Source of the DNA: Paenibacillus ginsengarvi
GTDB taxonomy: Bacteria; Bacillota; Bacilli; Paenibacillales; NBRC-103111
Assembly: GCF_003626695.1 (NCBI RefSeq)
Contig: NZ_RBAH01000005.1
Location: forward strand, 124,001-188,000
Direction: 5' to 3'
Length of the DNA stretch: 64,000 nt
Under the pieces are notes generated by a model. That model searched no databases. It was given only the letters and a program-made list of their open reading frames with translations, and was not told the origin of the DNA. Position 1 is the stretch's first letter, and each line of letters opens with the position of its first letter. The translations under genes were made by a program, and so were the position numbers. Shown here in pieces: positions 42,518 through 50,539 of the stretch.

Positions 42518-44239
42518 TTAGTCCTCGATCGTCGACAGGTCGCCGGTCGGAAGGCCAAGCTCCCATGCTTTGAGCACGCGGCGCATAATTTTGCCGCTGC
42601 GCGTCTTCGGCAGCTTGTCGCGGAACTCGATCTCGCGCGGGGAAGCGTGGGCGGACAGGCCGACCTTGACGAACTTAGCGATATCGGCTTTCAGCTCTTC
42701 GCTCGGCTCGAAGCCGGCGCGCAGCGAGATGAACGCCTTGATGATCTCGCCGCGAAGCGGGTCCGGCTTGCCGATAACGCCAGCTTCTGCAACCGCAGGG
42801 TGCTCGACGAGCTTGCTCTCGACTTCGAACGGTCCTACACGCTCGCCGGACGTATTGATAACGTCGTCGACGCGGCCTTGGAACCAGAAGTAGCCGTCTT
42901 CGTCCATGTAGGCGGAGTCGCCGGACACGTACCAGCCTTCCAAGCGGAAATACTCCTCATACTTGGAAGGGTTGTTCCAGATGCGGCGCATCATCGAAGG
43001 CCACGGCGTCTTGATCGCCAGATTGCCCATCCGGTTCGGAGGCAGCACGTTGCCGTTGTCGTCGACGATAGCGGCATCCGTTCCCGGAATCGGCTTGCCC
43101 ATCGAGCCCGGACGGATGTCCATGCTCGGATAGTTACAGATCAGCTGGCCGCCCGTTTCAGTCATCCACCATGTATCGTGAATGCGTTTATTGTATACTT
43201 TCAATCCCCAGCGCACGACTTCAGGGTTAAGCGGTTCACCGACGCTGAGCACATGGCGTAGGCTGGACAGGTCGAATTGGCTTACAGTATCGTCGCCGGC
43301 TCCCATCAGCATGCGGAAAGCCGTCGGCGCGCTGTACCATACCGTTACTTTGTAACGCTGGATCGTGCCGTACCAGTCTTGCGGACTGAAACGTCCGCCG
43401 CGAATGACGTTTGTAGCGCCGTTCAGGAACGGAGCGAAAACGCCGTAGCTCGTACCGGTTACCCAGCCTGGATCGGCTGTACACCAGTAGACGTCGTCCT
43501 GTTTCAGGTCAAGCACGATTTTGCCCGTATAATAATGTTGGATCATCGCATTGTGAACGTGAACAACACCTTTAGGTTTGCCCGTCGATCCGGATGTATA
43601 ATGCAAGATGAGAGCATCTTCACGGTCTACCCACTCGATGGCGAGTTCTTCGGACGCTGCGGCCATTTCCTTCTTGAAGTCGACGCCGCGCTCGCCAAGC
43701 TCGAGATCGTCTCCGACGAGGATGACATGCTTCAGGTTAGGCAGATCGGCTACAGGTACGCGAGGCAGCAATGTCGGCGTTGTAACGATGGCGATAGCCT
43801 GGCTGTCCTCGAGACGATCGCGCACCGCTTGCTCCATGAACGCTTCGAACAGAGGGCCGACGATAGCGCCGACTTTGATCGTGCCGAGCAGGGCGTAGTA
43901 CAGCTCCGGCGAACGCGGCATGAAGATGAAGACGCGCTCTCCTTTGCCGATGCCGAGCCCCCGGAGCACGTTGCCGAATTTGTTGGAATTCGATTTCATT
44001 TGCCCGTAAGTGACCGCTTCATCGCGCGTGGCGTCGCTGTAATAAAGCGCTACTTTGTCGCCGAGGCCGGCTTCTACTTGGCGGTCGATCGCTTCGTAGG
44101 CCATGTTTACTTTACCCGTCGAGTGCCAGGAAAACTCCTTCTCCACGTCGGTCCAGTCAAATGTGCGGCGGGCTTCTTCATAATTTTTCAGGTTCGCATC
44201 CGTCGCTGTCGCTTTGACGATGTCCGCTTGCTTCTCCAT
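42518..44239 (-). CDS. acsA: Acetyl-CoA synthetase, AMP-forming
   Basis: 573 residues, the length of the Bacillus AcsA type. ATG 44239 follows GGGAGGAG on the minus strand. The ATP-binding loop is HYTSGSTGKPKGVVHVH near residue 222; VYWCTADPGWVTG, DTWWMTETGG and FQGRVDDVINTSGERVGPFEVE follow. The terminal PKTRSGKIMRR carries the lysine that is acetylated to switch off family members. It activates acetate to acetyl-CoA. acuABC genes, common neighbours in Bacillus, are absent. Confidence 0.95.
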   Translation of the reverse strand: MEKQADIVKATATDANLKNYEEARRTFDWTDVEKEFSWHSTGKVNMAYEAIDRQVEAGLGDKVALYYSDATRDEAVTYGQMKSNSNKFGNVLRGLGIGKGERVFIFMPRSPELYYALLGTIKVGAIVGPLFEAFMEQAVRDRLEDSQAIAIVTTPTLLPRVPVADLPNLKHVILVGDDLELGERGVDFKKEMAAASEELAIEWVDREDALILHYTSGSTGKPKGVVHVHNAMIQHYYTGKIVLDLKQDDVYWCTADPGWVTGTSYGVFAPFLNGATNVIRGGRFSPQDWYGTIQRYKVTVWYSAPTAFRMLMGAGDDTVSQFDLSSLRHVLSVGEPLNPEVVRWGLKVYNKRIHDTWWMTETGGQLICNYPSMDIRPGSMGKPIPGTDAAIVDDNGNVLPPNRMGNLAIKTPWPSMMRRIWNNPSKYEEYFRLEGWYVSGDSAYMDEDGYFWFQGRVDDVINTSGERVGPFEVESKLVEHPAVAEAGVIGKPDPLRGEIIKAFISLRAGFEPSEELKADIAKFVKVGLSAHASPREIEFRDKLPKTRSGKIMRRVLKAWELGLPTGDLSTIED

Positions 44240-44303
44240 TAAAATACGCTCCTCCCGAATGGAAAAAACTAGGTTTCGATTCGAAAAACCGCTTGCGCTC
44301 GTG

Positions 44304-44618
44304 TCAACTGCTCCGGCACCAGCGTGTCATGTTCGAACCGAGAAAAGCTGCCGCTGAAACACGAAAATCCGCCACTTCAGCAAGCTTCAAGCCGAAGAAG
44401 CTTTTCTTGGCGATACAGAAAACGATTTCACTATCAATATAAATGAATGTGCGTTCTTTCTGTACCGAGAAAAACTTCCTCCCGAAACGGGCAATCGATA
44501 TCCGGGCAACGCCCCGGAAGGAGCCTTCGCCGACAATAGCGACCGCTTTACGCTTCGAAGTGCGCCGATAGACGTATTTTCTATGAAACGCTTTCAGTAC
44601 CGCGTCATGGAGCCGCAT
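44304..44618 (-). CDS. Hypothetical protein, possibly decayed
   Basis: 104 residues, strongly basic, with alternating hydrophobic strands (RKAVAIVGEGSFRGVARISIARFG, RTFIYIDSEIVFCIAKKSFFGLK) that look like a small beta protein rather than a random frame. I do not recognise the family. It starts at ATG 44618 with no clear Shine-Dalgarno; TATACT lies about 25 nt upstream. It is on the same strand as acsA, 65 nt before it. It may be real, a remnant, or a chance frame. Confidence 0.35.
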   Translation of the reverse strand: MRLHDAVLKAFHRKYVYRRTSKRKAVAIVGEGSFRGVARISIARFGRKFFSVQKERTFIYIDSEIVFCIAKKSFFGLKLAEVADFRVSAAAFLGSNMTRWCRSS

Positions 44619-44755
44619 GTACGAAAAAACTCAAAGAATAGTATAGCACAACGTCTTGTATTTTACATATCAATTTTCATATTTTAGACATTTTTGCGAC
44701 GCGTAAAAAATATCATAAATTCGTTTGACCGGCAATTTCAGGCGAAATTCATATA

Positions 44756-44809
44756 TGATCGAAAAAATCAAAAATTATGATTGAAACGATCAAAACTAAC
44801 GATTATACT
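44756..44809 (+). promoter_or_regulatory. Promoter and DeoR-type operators of the SIS/DeoR/ROK operon
   Basis: TTGAAA (44781-44786) and TATACT (44804-44809) with a 17-nt spacer form a strong promoter. Two 15-bp sites of the form TGAT-N7-ATCA (44756-44770 and 44778-44792) start 22 bp apart, about two helical turns; the second covers the -35. They fit binding of the DeoR regulator encoded in the operon. Confidence 0.7.
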
Positions 44810-44884
44810 GAGCATAACGGGTGATGGTCGCTGAAAGCTTATGCGAATCGCCCATACGCCATTTTAGTAGAAGGAGCGATTCTT

Positions 44885-45943
44885 ATGTCTAATGCATACG
44901 GTCAATTGACTTATCCGGAAATATCCGCCCAGGCGGAAGCGCTAGCTGCCGCGCACAAGCAGCTCGCGGCTCAGCACGATTGGGTGAGCCGCTTTATCGG
45001 CAATCCGGCCTACGACGAAATTATTTTTATCGGCTCGGGCTCCTCCTATTACCAGGCGCAAACGATGGCCGCCACGTACAAAAAATGGGTCGGCCGCCCG
45101 GCAAGCGCGCACCCGTCCTCGGAAATTTTCCTGTTCCGCGACGCGGCTGCCGTACCGGGCCGAAACTACCTGCTCGTCGGCGTATCCCGCTCGGGCGAAT
45201 CGACGGAAGTCATTCTGGCGCTTGAATCGGTCAAAGGCGTGGAAGGCTGGACGACTTGCGGCATCACCTGTCATGAAGACAGCAAAATGGCGCAAATGGC
45301 CGAATGCTTAATTTCGCCGCTCGGGAAGGAAAAAAGCACGGTCATGACGAAATCGTTAAGCAGCATGACCTTCATGATGCAGGCGGCCTGTGCGGTCGCA
45401 TCGGGCAAAGCGGAGCTGCTCGCCGAAGCGGGTCAGGTCGTACAAGCGGACGCGGATGTCGTCAAAGCTGCGGACGATTTCGCCAAAGCGTTCGTGAACG
45501 GTCATGAGCTGAACAAATTCATATATTTGGGCATGGGCTCCTACTACGGCTTATCCCAGGAAGCGTGCCTGAAAATTAAAGAAATGTCGTATGTGTGGAC
45601 GGAAAGCTTCGGTACGCTCGAATTCCGCCACGGCCCGAAATCGATCGTCGAGCCGGGCACGCTCGTCTGCGTGCTGCTGTCGGAAACGGCCCGTTCCTAC
45701 GAGCTGAAAGTAGCGGAAGAGATGAAGGCGTACGGAGCAACGGTACTGGTCGTAACGGCTCGCAAGGGCGACGACACGGCCTTCGCGGACGGCGTCTTCG
45801 AAACCGGCTGCGCGGACATCAGCGACGAAGCGCGCGGCGTGTTGTATTTGCCGGTGCTGCAATATATCGGCTTCTACACGGCGCTGAAAAAGAACGTCGA
45901 TCCCGATCATCCGCGCAATTTGACCCAAGTCGTAAAAATTTGA
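44885..45943 (+). CDS. SIS domain sugar isomerase/deaminase (AgaS/GlmS-C type)
   Basis: 352 residues; ATG behind AGAAGGAGCGA. It has two SIS domains. The first has IIFIGSGSSYYQAQTMA and LVGVSRSGESTEVILAL, with the Ser/Thr-rich phosphosugar loop. The second has FIYLGMGSYYGLSQEACLKIKEMSYVWTESFGTLEFRHGPKSI, including the conserved glutamate and histidine. Relatives act on 6-phosphorylated amino sugars. With a ROK kinase and DeoR regulator in the operon, an amino-sugar or keto-amine catabolic role is likely. The exact sugar is open. Confidence 0.85.
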   Translation: MSNAYGQLTYPEISAQAEALAAAHKQLAAQHDWVSRFIGNPAYDEIIFIGSGSSYYQAQTMAATYKKWVGRPASAHPSSEIFLFRDAAAVPGRNYLLVGVSRSGESTEVILALESVKGVEGWTTCGITCHEDSKMAQMAECLISPLGKEKSTVMTKSLSSMTFMMQAACAVASGKAELLAEAGQVVQADADVVKAADDFAKAFVNGHELNKFIYLGMGSYYGLSQEACLKIKEMSYVWTESFGTLEFRHGPKSIVEPGTLVCVLLSETARSYELKVAEEMKAYGATVLVVTARKGDDTAFADGVFETGCADISDEARGVLYLPVLQYIGFYTALKKNVDPDHPRNLTQVVKI

Positions 45944-46027
45944 TCGGTTCAAGGACCGATCTTGCCCGTACTTAGAAAAAGAAACAAATGCTGCTGCACA
46001 TCCCGAAACCGATGGAGTGAACGTTTC

Positions 46028-46813
46028 ATGCAAGAACAGTCCTTGTCCAAAGGGGAACAGCGCCGTCAGGCCATACTTGGCATGCTGAAGAGCAGGGGGC
46101 GCGTCTCCGTGCAAGATATCGTCGATACGCTCCACTGCTCGGAGGCGACCGCGCGACGGGATCTGGATGCGCTCGAGCAAACCGATCCGGTCATCCGGAC
46201 GATCGGCGGGGCGATCTATGACGCCTACCATACGGCCAAGGAAGTATCGTTCGCGGAAAAAACGTCGATATCCTGGATGGAAAAAGAGCGAATCGCCGCA
46301 GCTGCTGCGGCCCTCGTCGAAGAGGGCGATATTATCGGCCTCTCCGGCGGCACGACGACGTATCTGATCGCGAAGCAGCTCAAGGCGAGAAGCGGCATCA
46401 CGGTCGTCACGAACGCCTTGAACATCGCGATGGAGCTGGCCGACAGCGACGGTATTCAGCTCGTCGTGGCGGGAGGCATTTTGCGCCACAAAAGCTATGA
46501 GCTGTGCGGACCGCTGACGGAAAAAGTGGTGGAGGGCCTCAATATCGGCAAAATGTTTCTCGGCATCGACGGCCTAACGCTCGGGCAAGGTCTGACGACC
46601 CATTCCGAGTCGGAGGCGCAGATCGCCAAAATATTGCTGAGACGGTCCGAACGTACGTACGTCGTATTCGACCAGTCCAAGGTCGGCCGCGTTTCGCTGT
46701 TTACGATCGCGCCGATCGACGCCATCCATGCGTGCATTACCGATGCGCCTTTGGATGGCGCGCTCAAGGAACGCCTGCTCGAATGCGGCATTCGGGTACA
46801 TGTAGCCGAGTAA
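46028..46813 (+). CDS. DeoR family transcriptional regulator
   Basis: 261 residues from ATG 46028 behind GGAGTGA. The HTH is RRQAILGMLKSRGRVSVQDIVDTLHCSEATARRDLDAL, followed by RTIGGAIYD, the family's signature. The effector domain (DIIGLSGGTTTYLIAKQL, VVTNALNIAMEL, KMFLGIDGL) binds phosphorylated sugars in relatives. It lies between the SIS isomerase and ROK kinase genes and probably represses the operon through the TGAT-N7-ATCA sites at 44756-44792. Confidence 0.9.
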   Translation: MQEQSLSKGEQRRQAILGMLKSRGRVSVQDIVDTLHCSEATARRDLDALEQTDPVIRTIGGAIYDAYHTAKEVSFAEKTSISWMEKERIAAAAAALVEEGDIIGLSGGTTTYLIAKQLKARSGITVVTNALNIAMELADSDGIQLVVAGGILRHKSYELCGPLTEKVVEGLNIGKMFLGIDGLTLGQGLTTHSESEAQIAKILLRRSERTYVVFDQSKVGRVSLFTIAPIDAIHACITDAPLDGALKERLLECGIRVHVAE

Positions 46814-46935
46814 AGCGGCGCGCTTAAGAGGGTGAAATGTACGGGAAATAAGCCCGGACTGCGGATATTTCCGGGTGAAGCCGGAGATGTCCAGGCGGTC
46901 CGGGCGATTTGATGGACAAGTGGAGGAACCGGACC

Positions 46936-47904
46936 ATGAGCTATTATATCGGAGTCGACATCGGCGGCACGAACATCGTATGCGGGCTGTTGGACGCGGA
47001 GCTGAATTTGCTGCGCAAGGCGAAAAAACCTACCGGGGCCGCGAACGGTTCTCGTTACGTACTCGGTCTCATCGCTTCGATGATCGACGAGCTGCTGGCG
47101 GGGCAAGGTATCGGCCGAAGCGAGCTTGGCGCGGTAGGGATGGGCAACCCGGGCTTTATCGACCCGATCCGGGGCATATCGCTGTCGTCGGCCAATTTGA
47201 AATGGGAAAACGTGCCCGTCAGCGATTGGCTCGGCGAGCTGCTTGGCGGCATCCCGGTCTTTATCGACAATGACGTGCGCATGTATACGTACGGGGAAGC
47301 GGCCCGCGGCGCCGGACGCGGCTACGAACACGTCATGGGCATTACGCTCGGAACCGGCATCGCCGCAGCGATGATCAACAAGGGCGAGCTGTACTACGGC
47401 AGCGGCTTTCTCGCCGGCGAGCTCGGCCACGTTCCGCTGGACGGCGAGAGCGCCTTGTGCGGCTGCGGCATGCGCGGCTGTCTCGAGACGATCGCCTCGG
47501 CAACGGGCATCGCGAGAATCGCCCGCGAACGGCTGGAGCAGGGAAGCGCGAGCTTGCTCGGGGAATGGTTCCCGGGTGATCGCCGCAGCGAGATTACGGC
47601 GGCGGATGTGTCCCGGGCATATGACGAAGGCGACGAGCTGGCGAAGCAGGTGCTGCAGTTCGTCGGCCGTAATTTGGCGCGAGGACTCGCCTGGGCGATC
47701 ACGCTGTGGAGCCCCGATGTCATCGTCATCGGCGGCGGGGCGGCGAACGCCGGCGAGCGTTTGCTCGCGCCGATGCGGGAAGCGCTGGAGCCGCTTATCC
47801 TGCCGATGTATCGCGGCCGCGTCGCGATTAAGCTGGCGGAGATGAACGACGATGCCGGCGTTGTCGGCAGCGCCGCTTTTGCGAAAGCGCGGGCGGGAGC
47901 GTAA
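46936..47904 (+). CDS. ROK family sugar kinase
   Basis: 322 residues from ATG 46936, behind GTGGAGGAA. The phosphate-binding loop is YIGVDIGGTNIVCGLLD, the catalytic aspartate is in PVFIDNDVRMYTYGEA, and LGTGIAAAMINKGELYYG follows. The ROK zinc motif is complete: GELGHVPLDGESALCGCGMRGCLE (one His, three Cys). It probably phosphorylates glucose, an amino sugar or another hexose with ATP for the SIS isomerase encoded upstream. Confidence 0.9.
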   Translation: MSYYIGVDIGGTNIVCGLLDAELNLLRKAKKPTGAANGSRYVLGLIASMIDELLAGQGIGRSELGAVGMGNPGFIDPIRGISLSSANLKWENVPVSDWLGELLGGIPVFIDNDVRMYTYGEAARGAGRGYEHVMGITLGTGIAAAMINKGELYYGSGFLAGELGHVPLDGESALCGCGMRGCLETIASATGIARIARERLEQGSASLLGEWFPGDRRSEITAADVSRAYDEGDELAKQVLQFVGRNLARGLAWAITLWSPDVIVIGGGAANAGERLLAPMREALEPLILPMYRGRVAIKLAEMNDDAGVVGSAAFAKARAGA

Positions 47905-47918
47905 GCGGTGAAACATAA

Positions 47919-47958
47919 CAAAGAGCTCGGGCCGAAAGGCGCCGGGCTCTTTTGTTTG
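47919..47958 (+). terminator. Intrinsic terminator of the SIS/DeoR/ROK operon
   Basis: AAGAGCTCGG and CCGGGCTCTT pair over 10 bp around GCCGAAAGGCG, followed by TTGTTT. Confidence 0.88.
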
Positions 47959-47969
47959 GAATCGAGAAA

Positions 47970-48320
47970 GTTTAAGTTCGCTAAGCGACACAGCTACGAA
48001 GGATTACTTCGTAGCTTCTCTTCACTTTTTGGGGTCAGGGAAGCGGAAGTGAAAGTTCCGCTATAGCTGGCAGAATGCCGCTGATCGGGCGATAACGGAA
48101 GCAAAAGTTCCGTTAAGGCCGCCGATAGCTTGAGTTTGAGCCGGGCGTTTAGCGCCATAAAGGAAGTATTGCTTCCTTTATGCAGGCCTAATAGGCTCGC
48201 GAAGCGGTAATAACGGAACTAACGGTTCCACTGGGGCAGCGATAACAGAAGCGGAAGTTCCGTTATCGCTGGCGGAACGGTTCTGCCCGGGCAAGGAGGA
48301 AGTGAAATTGTCGCTATAAA
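47970..48320. repeat. Dispersed five-hairpin intergenic repeat, copy B
   Basis: Homologous to 39109-39530. Hairpins lie at 48042-48062, 48093-48115, 48157-48181 (ATAAAGGAAG/CTTCCTTTAT), 48214-48229 and 48242-48266, with nearly identical distances between them as in copy A. Arms of the first three are identical to copy A while loops differ (for example TATTG against TGGGG). It fills the gap behind the operon terminator. The remaining 100 nt before the next gene hold nothing I recognise. Confidence 0.8.
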
Positions 48321-48427
48321 GGTTACAGCAGGACGGATTCGACTTTCTTTGCCCCGAATAAAAAGGATTTTCCGCTGCGGGTATCGAACTCAGCCATAAC
48401 AATCCGTTCGCGGCAAGGAGGTGCCGG

Positions 48428-49861
48428 ATGAAGAAGCTTATCGCGTTGGCCATGCTGGCAGCGCTATGTTTGTACCAATATGCGCGAACCGCTTCTCCCG
48501 ATCAGGACCCTTATCTCATTACCGATTACGGCAGGCTCCATCCCGTCAAGGTGGAGCGTGTAGTGCAGGGCAAGGAGGAGCGGCAGTTGATCGCGCTGGT
48601 CGAAGAGGCGAAGCGCAAAGGCTTGACGATATCGATCGCGGGCCAGCGGCATAGCCAAGGCGGACATACGTATTACAAAGACGGCATCGTGCTCGACATG
48701 ACCTCGTACAATCGGATACTGGGGTTTGACCCGGAGGCCAGAACGATCCGCGTGCAGGCGGGAGCGACATGGAACGATATTCAAAACAAAATTAACCCGA
48801 GCGGGCTCGCCGTGAAAACGATGCAGTCGCAAAATATTTTTACCGTCGGCGGCTCGATCAGCATCAATGCGCATGGGCGGGATATCCGCAACGGTTCGAT
48901 GATCGGCAGCGTGGAATCGTTTCGGCTGCTCGGCGCCGATGGACACATCCGGAACGTGAGCCGGGAAGAGAACCCCGATCTGTTCACGACGGCCCTCGGC
49001 GGATATGGGCTGTTCGGCGTTATTACGGACGTGACGCTTCGGCTTGCGAAGGACGAGGTATACCGGATGTCCACGGAGGAAGTAACGGCGGATCGGTACA
49101 GCGCTTATTTCCGGGAGCGGGTTTTGGCGAATCCCGACATCAAGATGCATATCGCCCGTCTCTCCGTAGCTCCGGAGAGCTTTCTTACGGAAATGTACGC
49201 CATCAATTATACGTCGGACCCGGCTGCTTCCCTTCGGCAATATGACGCGCTGAACACCCGGGAGACGTTCGTCGGCGTCAAAAAACTGTTGTTCCATATG
49301 AACCGGTTGTCCGGCTGGGGGAAGAACACGTACTGGGATATGCAGCAAAAGGTCGTCCCTGTGCAGCAGGACAAACGAATCAGCCGGAACAACGCGATGC
49401 GTTCCGAGTCCGCGTTTATGGAATACCGCGAGCCGGGGCAAAACGATCTGCTTCAGGAATATTTCATTCCCGTGGACGAGTTCGCCGGCTTCGTGGCGAT
49501 CCTTGGAACCGTGCTTCGCGAGGAACGGCTCAACCTGCTCAACATCACCGTCCGGTACGTAAACGAGGACCGTGAGGCGCTGCTGTCGTACGCCAAAGAG
49601 GACATGTTCGCCCTCGTATGCCTGTATAACGCTTCGCTCTCCGAGCAAGCGCAAACGGAGTTCCAGGCCGCCATGCAGCGGGTCATCGGCGAAGTGATTC
49701 GGCACAAGGGCACCTATTATTTGCCGTACGCCCCTTACCCGAGCGTGGAGCAGTTCCGGGCCGCTTATCCGGAGCAGGACGAGTTTTTCGCGAAGAAGGA
49801 ACGATACGACCCGGAACATCTATTCAAAAACGAGTTTTATTTGCGATACAAAGGGGAGTAA
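48428..49861 (+). CDS. FAD-binding (VAO-type) oxidoreductase, membrane-anchored
   Basis: 477 residues; ATG behind AAGGAGGTG. An N-terminal hydrophobic segment (KKLIALAMLAALCLYQYA) suggests export or anchoring. The FAD_binding_4 domain has ISIAGQRHSQGGHTYY, whose histidine is the usual covalent FAD site in aldonolactone oxidase-like members, and TVGGSISINAHGRDIRNGS. The C-terminal half ends in FFAKKERYDPEHLFKNEFY, typical of alditol/gulonolactone oxidases and cytokinin-oxidase relatives. It probably oxidises a sugar alcohol or lactone outside the membrane. It is followed within 5 nt by a half-size MFS gene. Confidence 0.82.
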   Translation: MKKLIALAMLAALCLYQYARTASPDQDPYLITDYGRLHPVKVERVVQGKEERQLIALVEEAKRKGLTISIAGQRHSQGGHTYYKDGIVLDMTSYNRILGFDPEARTIRVQAGATWNDIQNKINPSGLAVKTMQSQNIFTVGGSISINAHGRDIRNGSMIGSVESFRLLGADGHIRNVSREENPDLFTTALGGYGLFGVITDVTLRLAKDEVYRMSTEEVTADRYSAYFRERVLANPDIKMHIARLSVAPESFLTEMYAINYTSDPAASLRQYDALNTRETFVGVKKLLFHMNRLSGWGKNTYWDMQQKVVPVQQDKRISRNNAMRSESAFMEYREPGQNDLLQEYFIPVDEFAGFVAILGTVLREERLNLLNITVRYVNEDREALLSYAKEDMFALVCLYNASLSEQAQTEFQAAMQRVIGEVIRHKGTYYLPYAPYPSVEQFRAAYPEQDEFFAKKERYDPEHLFKNEFYLRYKGE

Positions 49862-49865
49862 CCTA

Positions 49866-50438
49866 GTGGACGTCAAATGGCTGATCCGCTCGCAGAGCGT
49901 GATGACGCTTGCGGCCGGGATGATCTATCCCTATTACCTGCTGTTTCTGAAAAACTTGGGCAACAGTTACTCCAAATACGGACTGGCGTTCGCCGTCTTT
50001 ACCATCAGCTCGGCGGCCGCTTCCCAGTGGCTGGCTCCCCGGCTCGATCGTTACAGCTCCGCGATGCTGGCGGCCAGCTCACTGGGGATGTGCGCGGCTA
50101 TGTTCGCTTTCCCGTGGGCGCCATCGTATGTGTGGGTGCTTCTGCTCCAGCTTTGGATGGGCGTATGCAATGCGATGCAGAAGATGAGCGAGCGGATGTT
50201 GCTTGCCGACTATACGAGCGGCGGCTCCCGCGGACCCGCGATCGGCTCGTTTCACTTCTGGACGTCGGTCTCTTCGGGGTTCGCCGTTATTGCCGGAGGC
50301 AGCTTGATCGACTGGCTGAGCATTGACGCCTTATTTTATACAAGCGGACTTCTGTATTTGTTCGGCGGTTTGGCGATATGGCGGCGGACCCGCAAACGTC
50401 GCAAACTGAAAAAAAGTGCATCCTTATTTGAAACCTGA
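49866..50438 (+). CDS. Half-size MFS transporter-like protein
   Basis: 190 residues from GTG 49866 behind AAAGGGGAG, with about six hydrophobic helices, corresponding to one half of a 12-helix MFS protein (SQWLAPRLDRYSSAM is the loop 2-3 region). The C terminus is a basic RRTRKRRKLKKSA tail and appears natural, since it ends in a clear stop with no further MFS homology downstream. It could function as a dimer or be a truncated transporter. The tight spacing to the FAD enzyme gene suggests one operon. Confidence 0.7.
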   Translation: MDVKWLIRSQSVMTLAAGMIYPYYLLFLKNLGNSYSKYGLAFAVFTISSAAASQWLAPRLDRYSSAMLAASSLGMCAAMFAFPWAPSYVWVLLLQLWMGVCNAMQKMSERMLLADYTSGGSRGPAIGSFHFWTSVSSGFAVIAGGSLIDWLSIDALFYTSGLLYLFGGLAIWRRTRKRRKLKKSASLFET

Positions 50439-50478
50439 TGCATTCATTTCGTGATGCCGCTTACATTATGATGAACAT

Positions 50479-50494
50479 GATGATCCGGATCATC
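50479..50494 (+). promoter_or_regulatory. Perfect 16-bp palindrome before solute-binding gene
   Basis: GATGATCCGGATCATC lies 46 nt before the lipoprotein start, in the 100-nt gap after the MFS gene. It could be an operator, perhaps for the AraC-type regulator encoded downstream, or a leader hairpin. Confidence 0.4.
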
Positions 50495-50539
50495 GTGAAA
50501 AACAAGCAGCATCTTCATCCTATTTCGGGGGGAACGGAA

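Noticed and set aside
46495..47991. 498-codon minus-strand frame across the ROK gene
   Set aside because: It is antisense to deoR and ROK genes with intact catalytic motifs, and spans their gap and terminator.
49866..50438. Frameshifted full-length MFS transporter
   Set aside because: No second-half MFS sequence is found in any frame after the stop; the next gene begins within about 100 nt, so a natural half-size protein is more likely.
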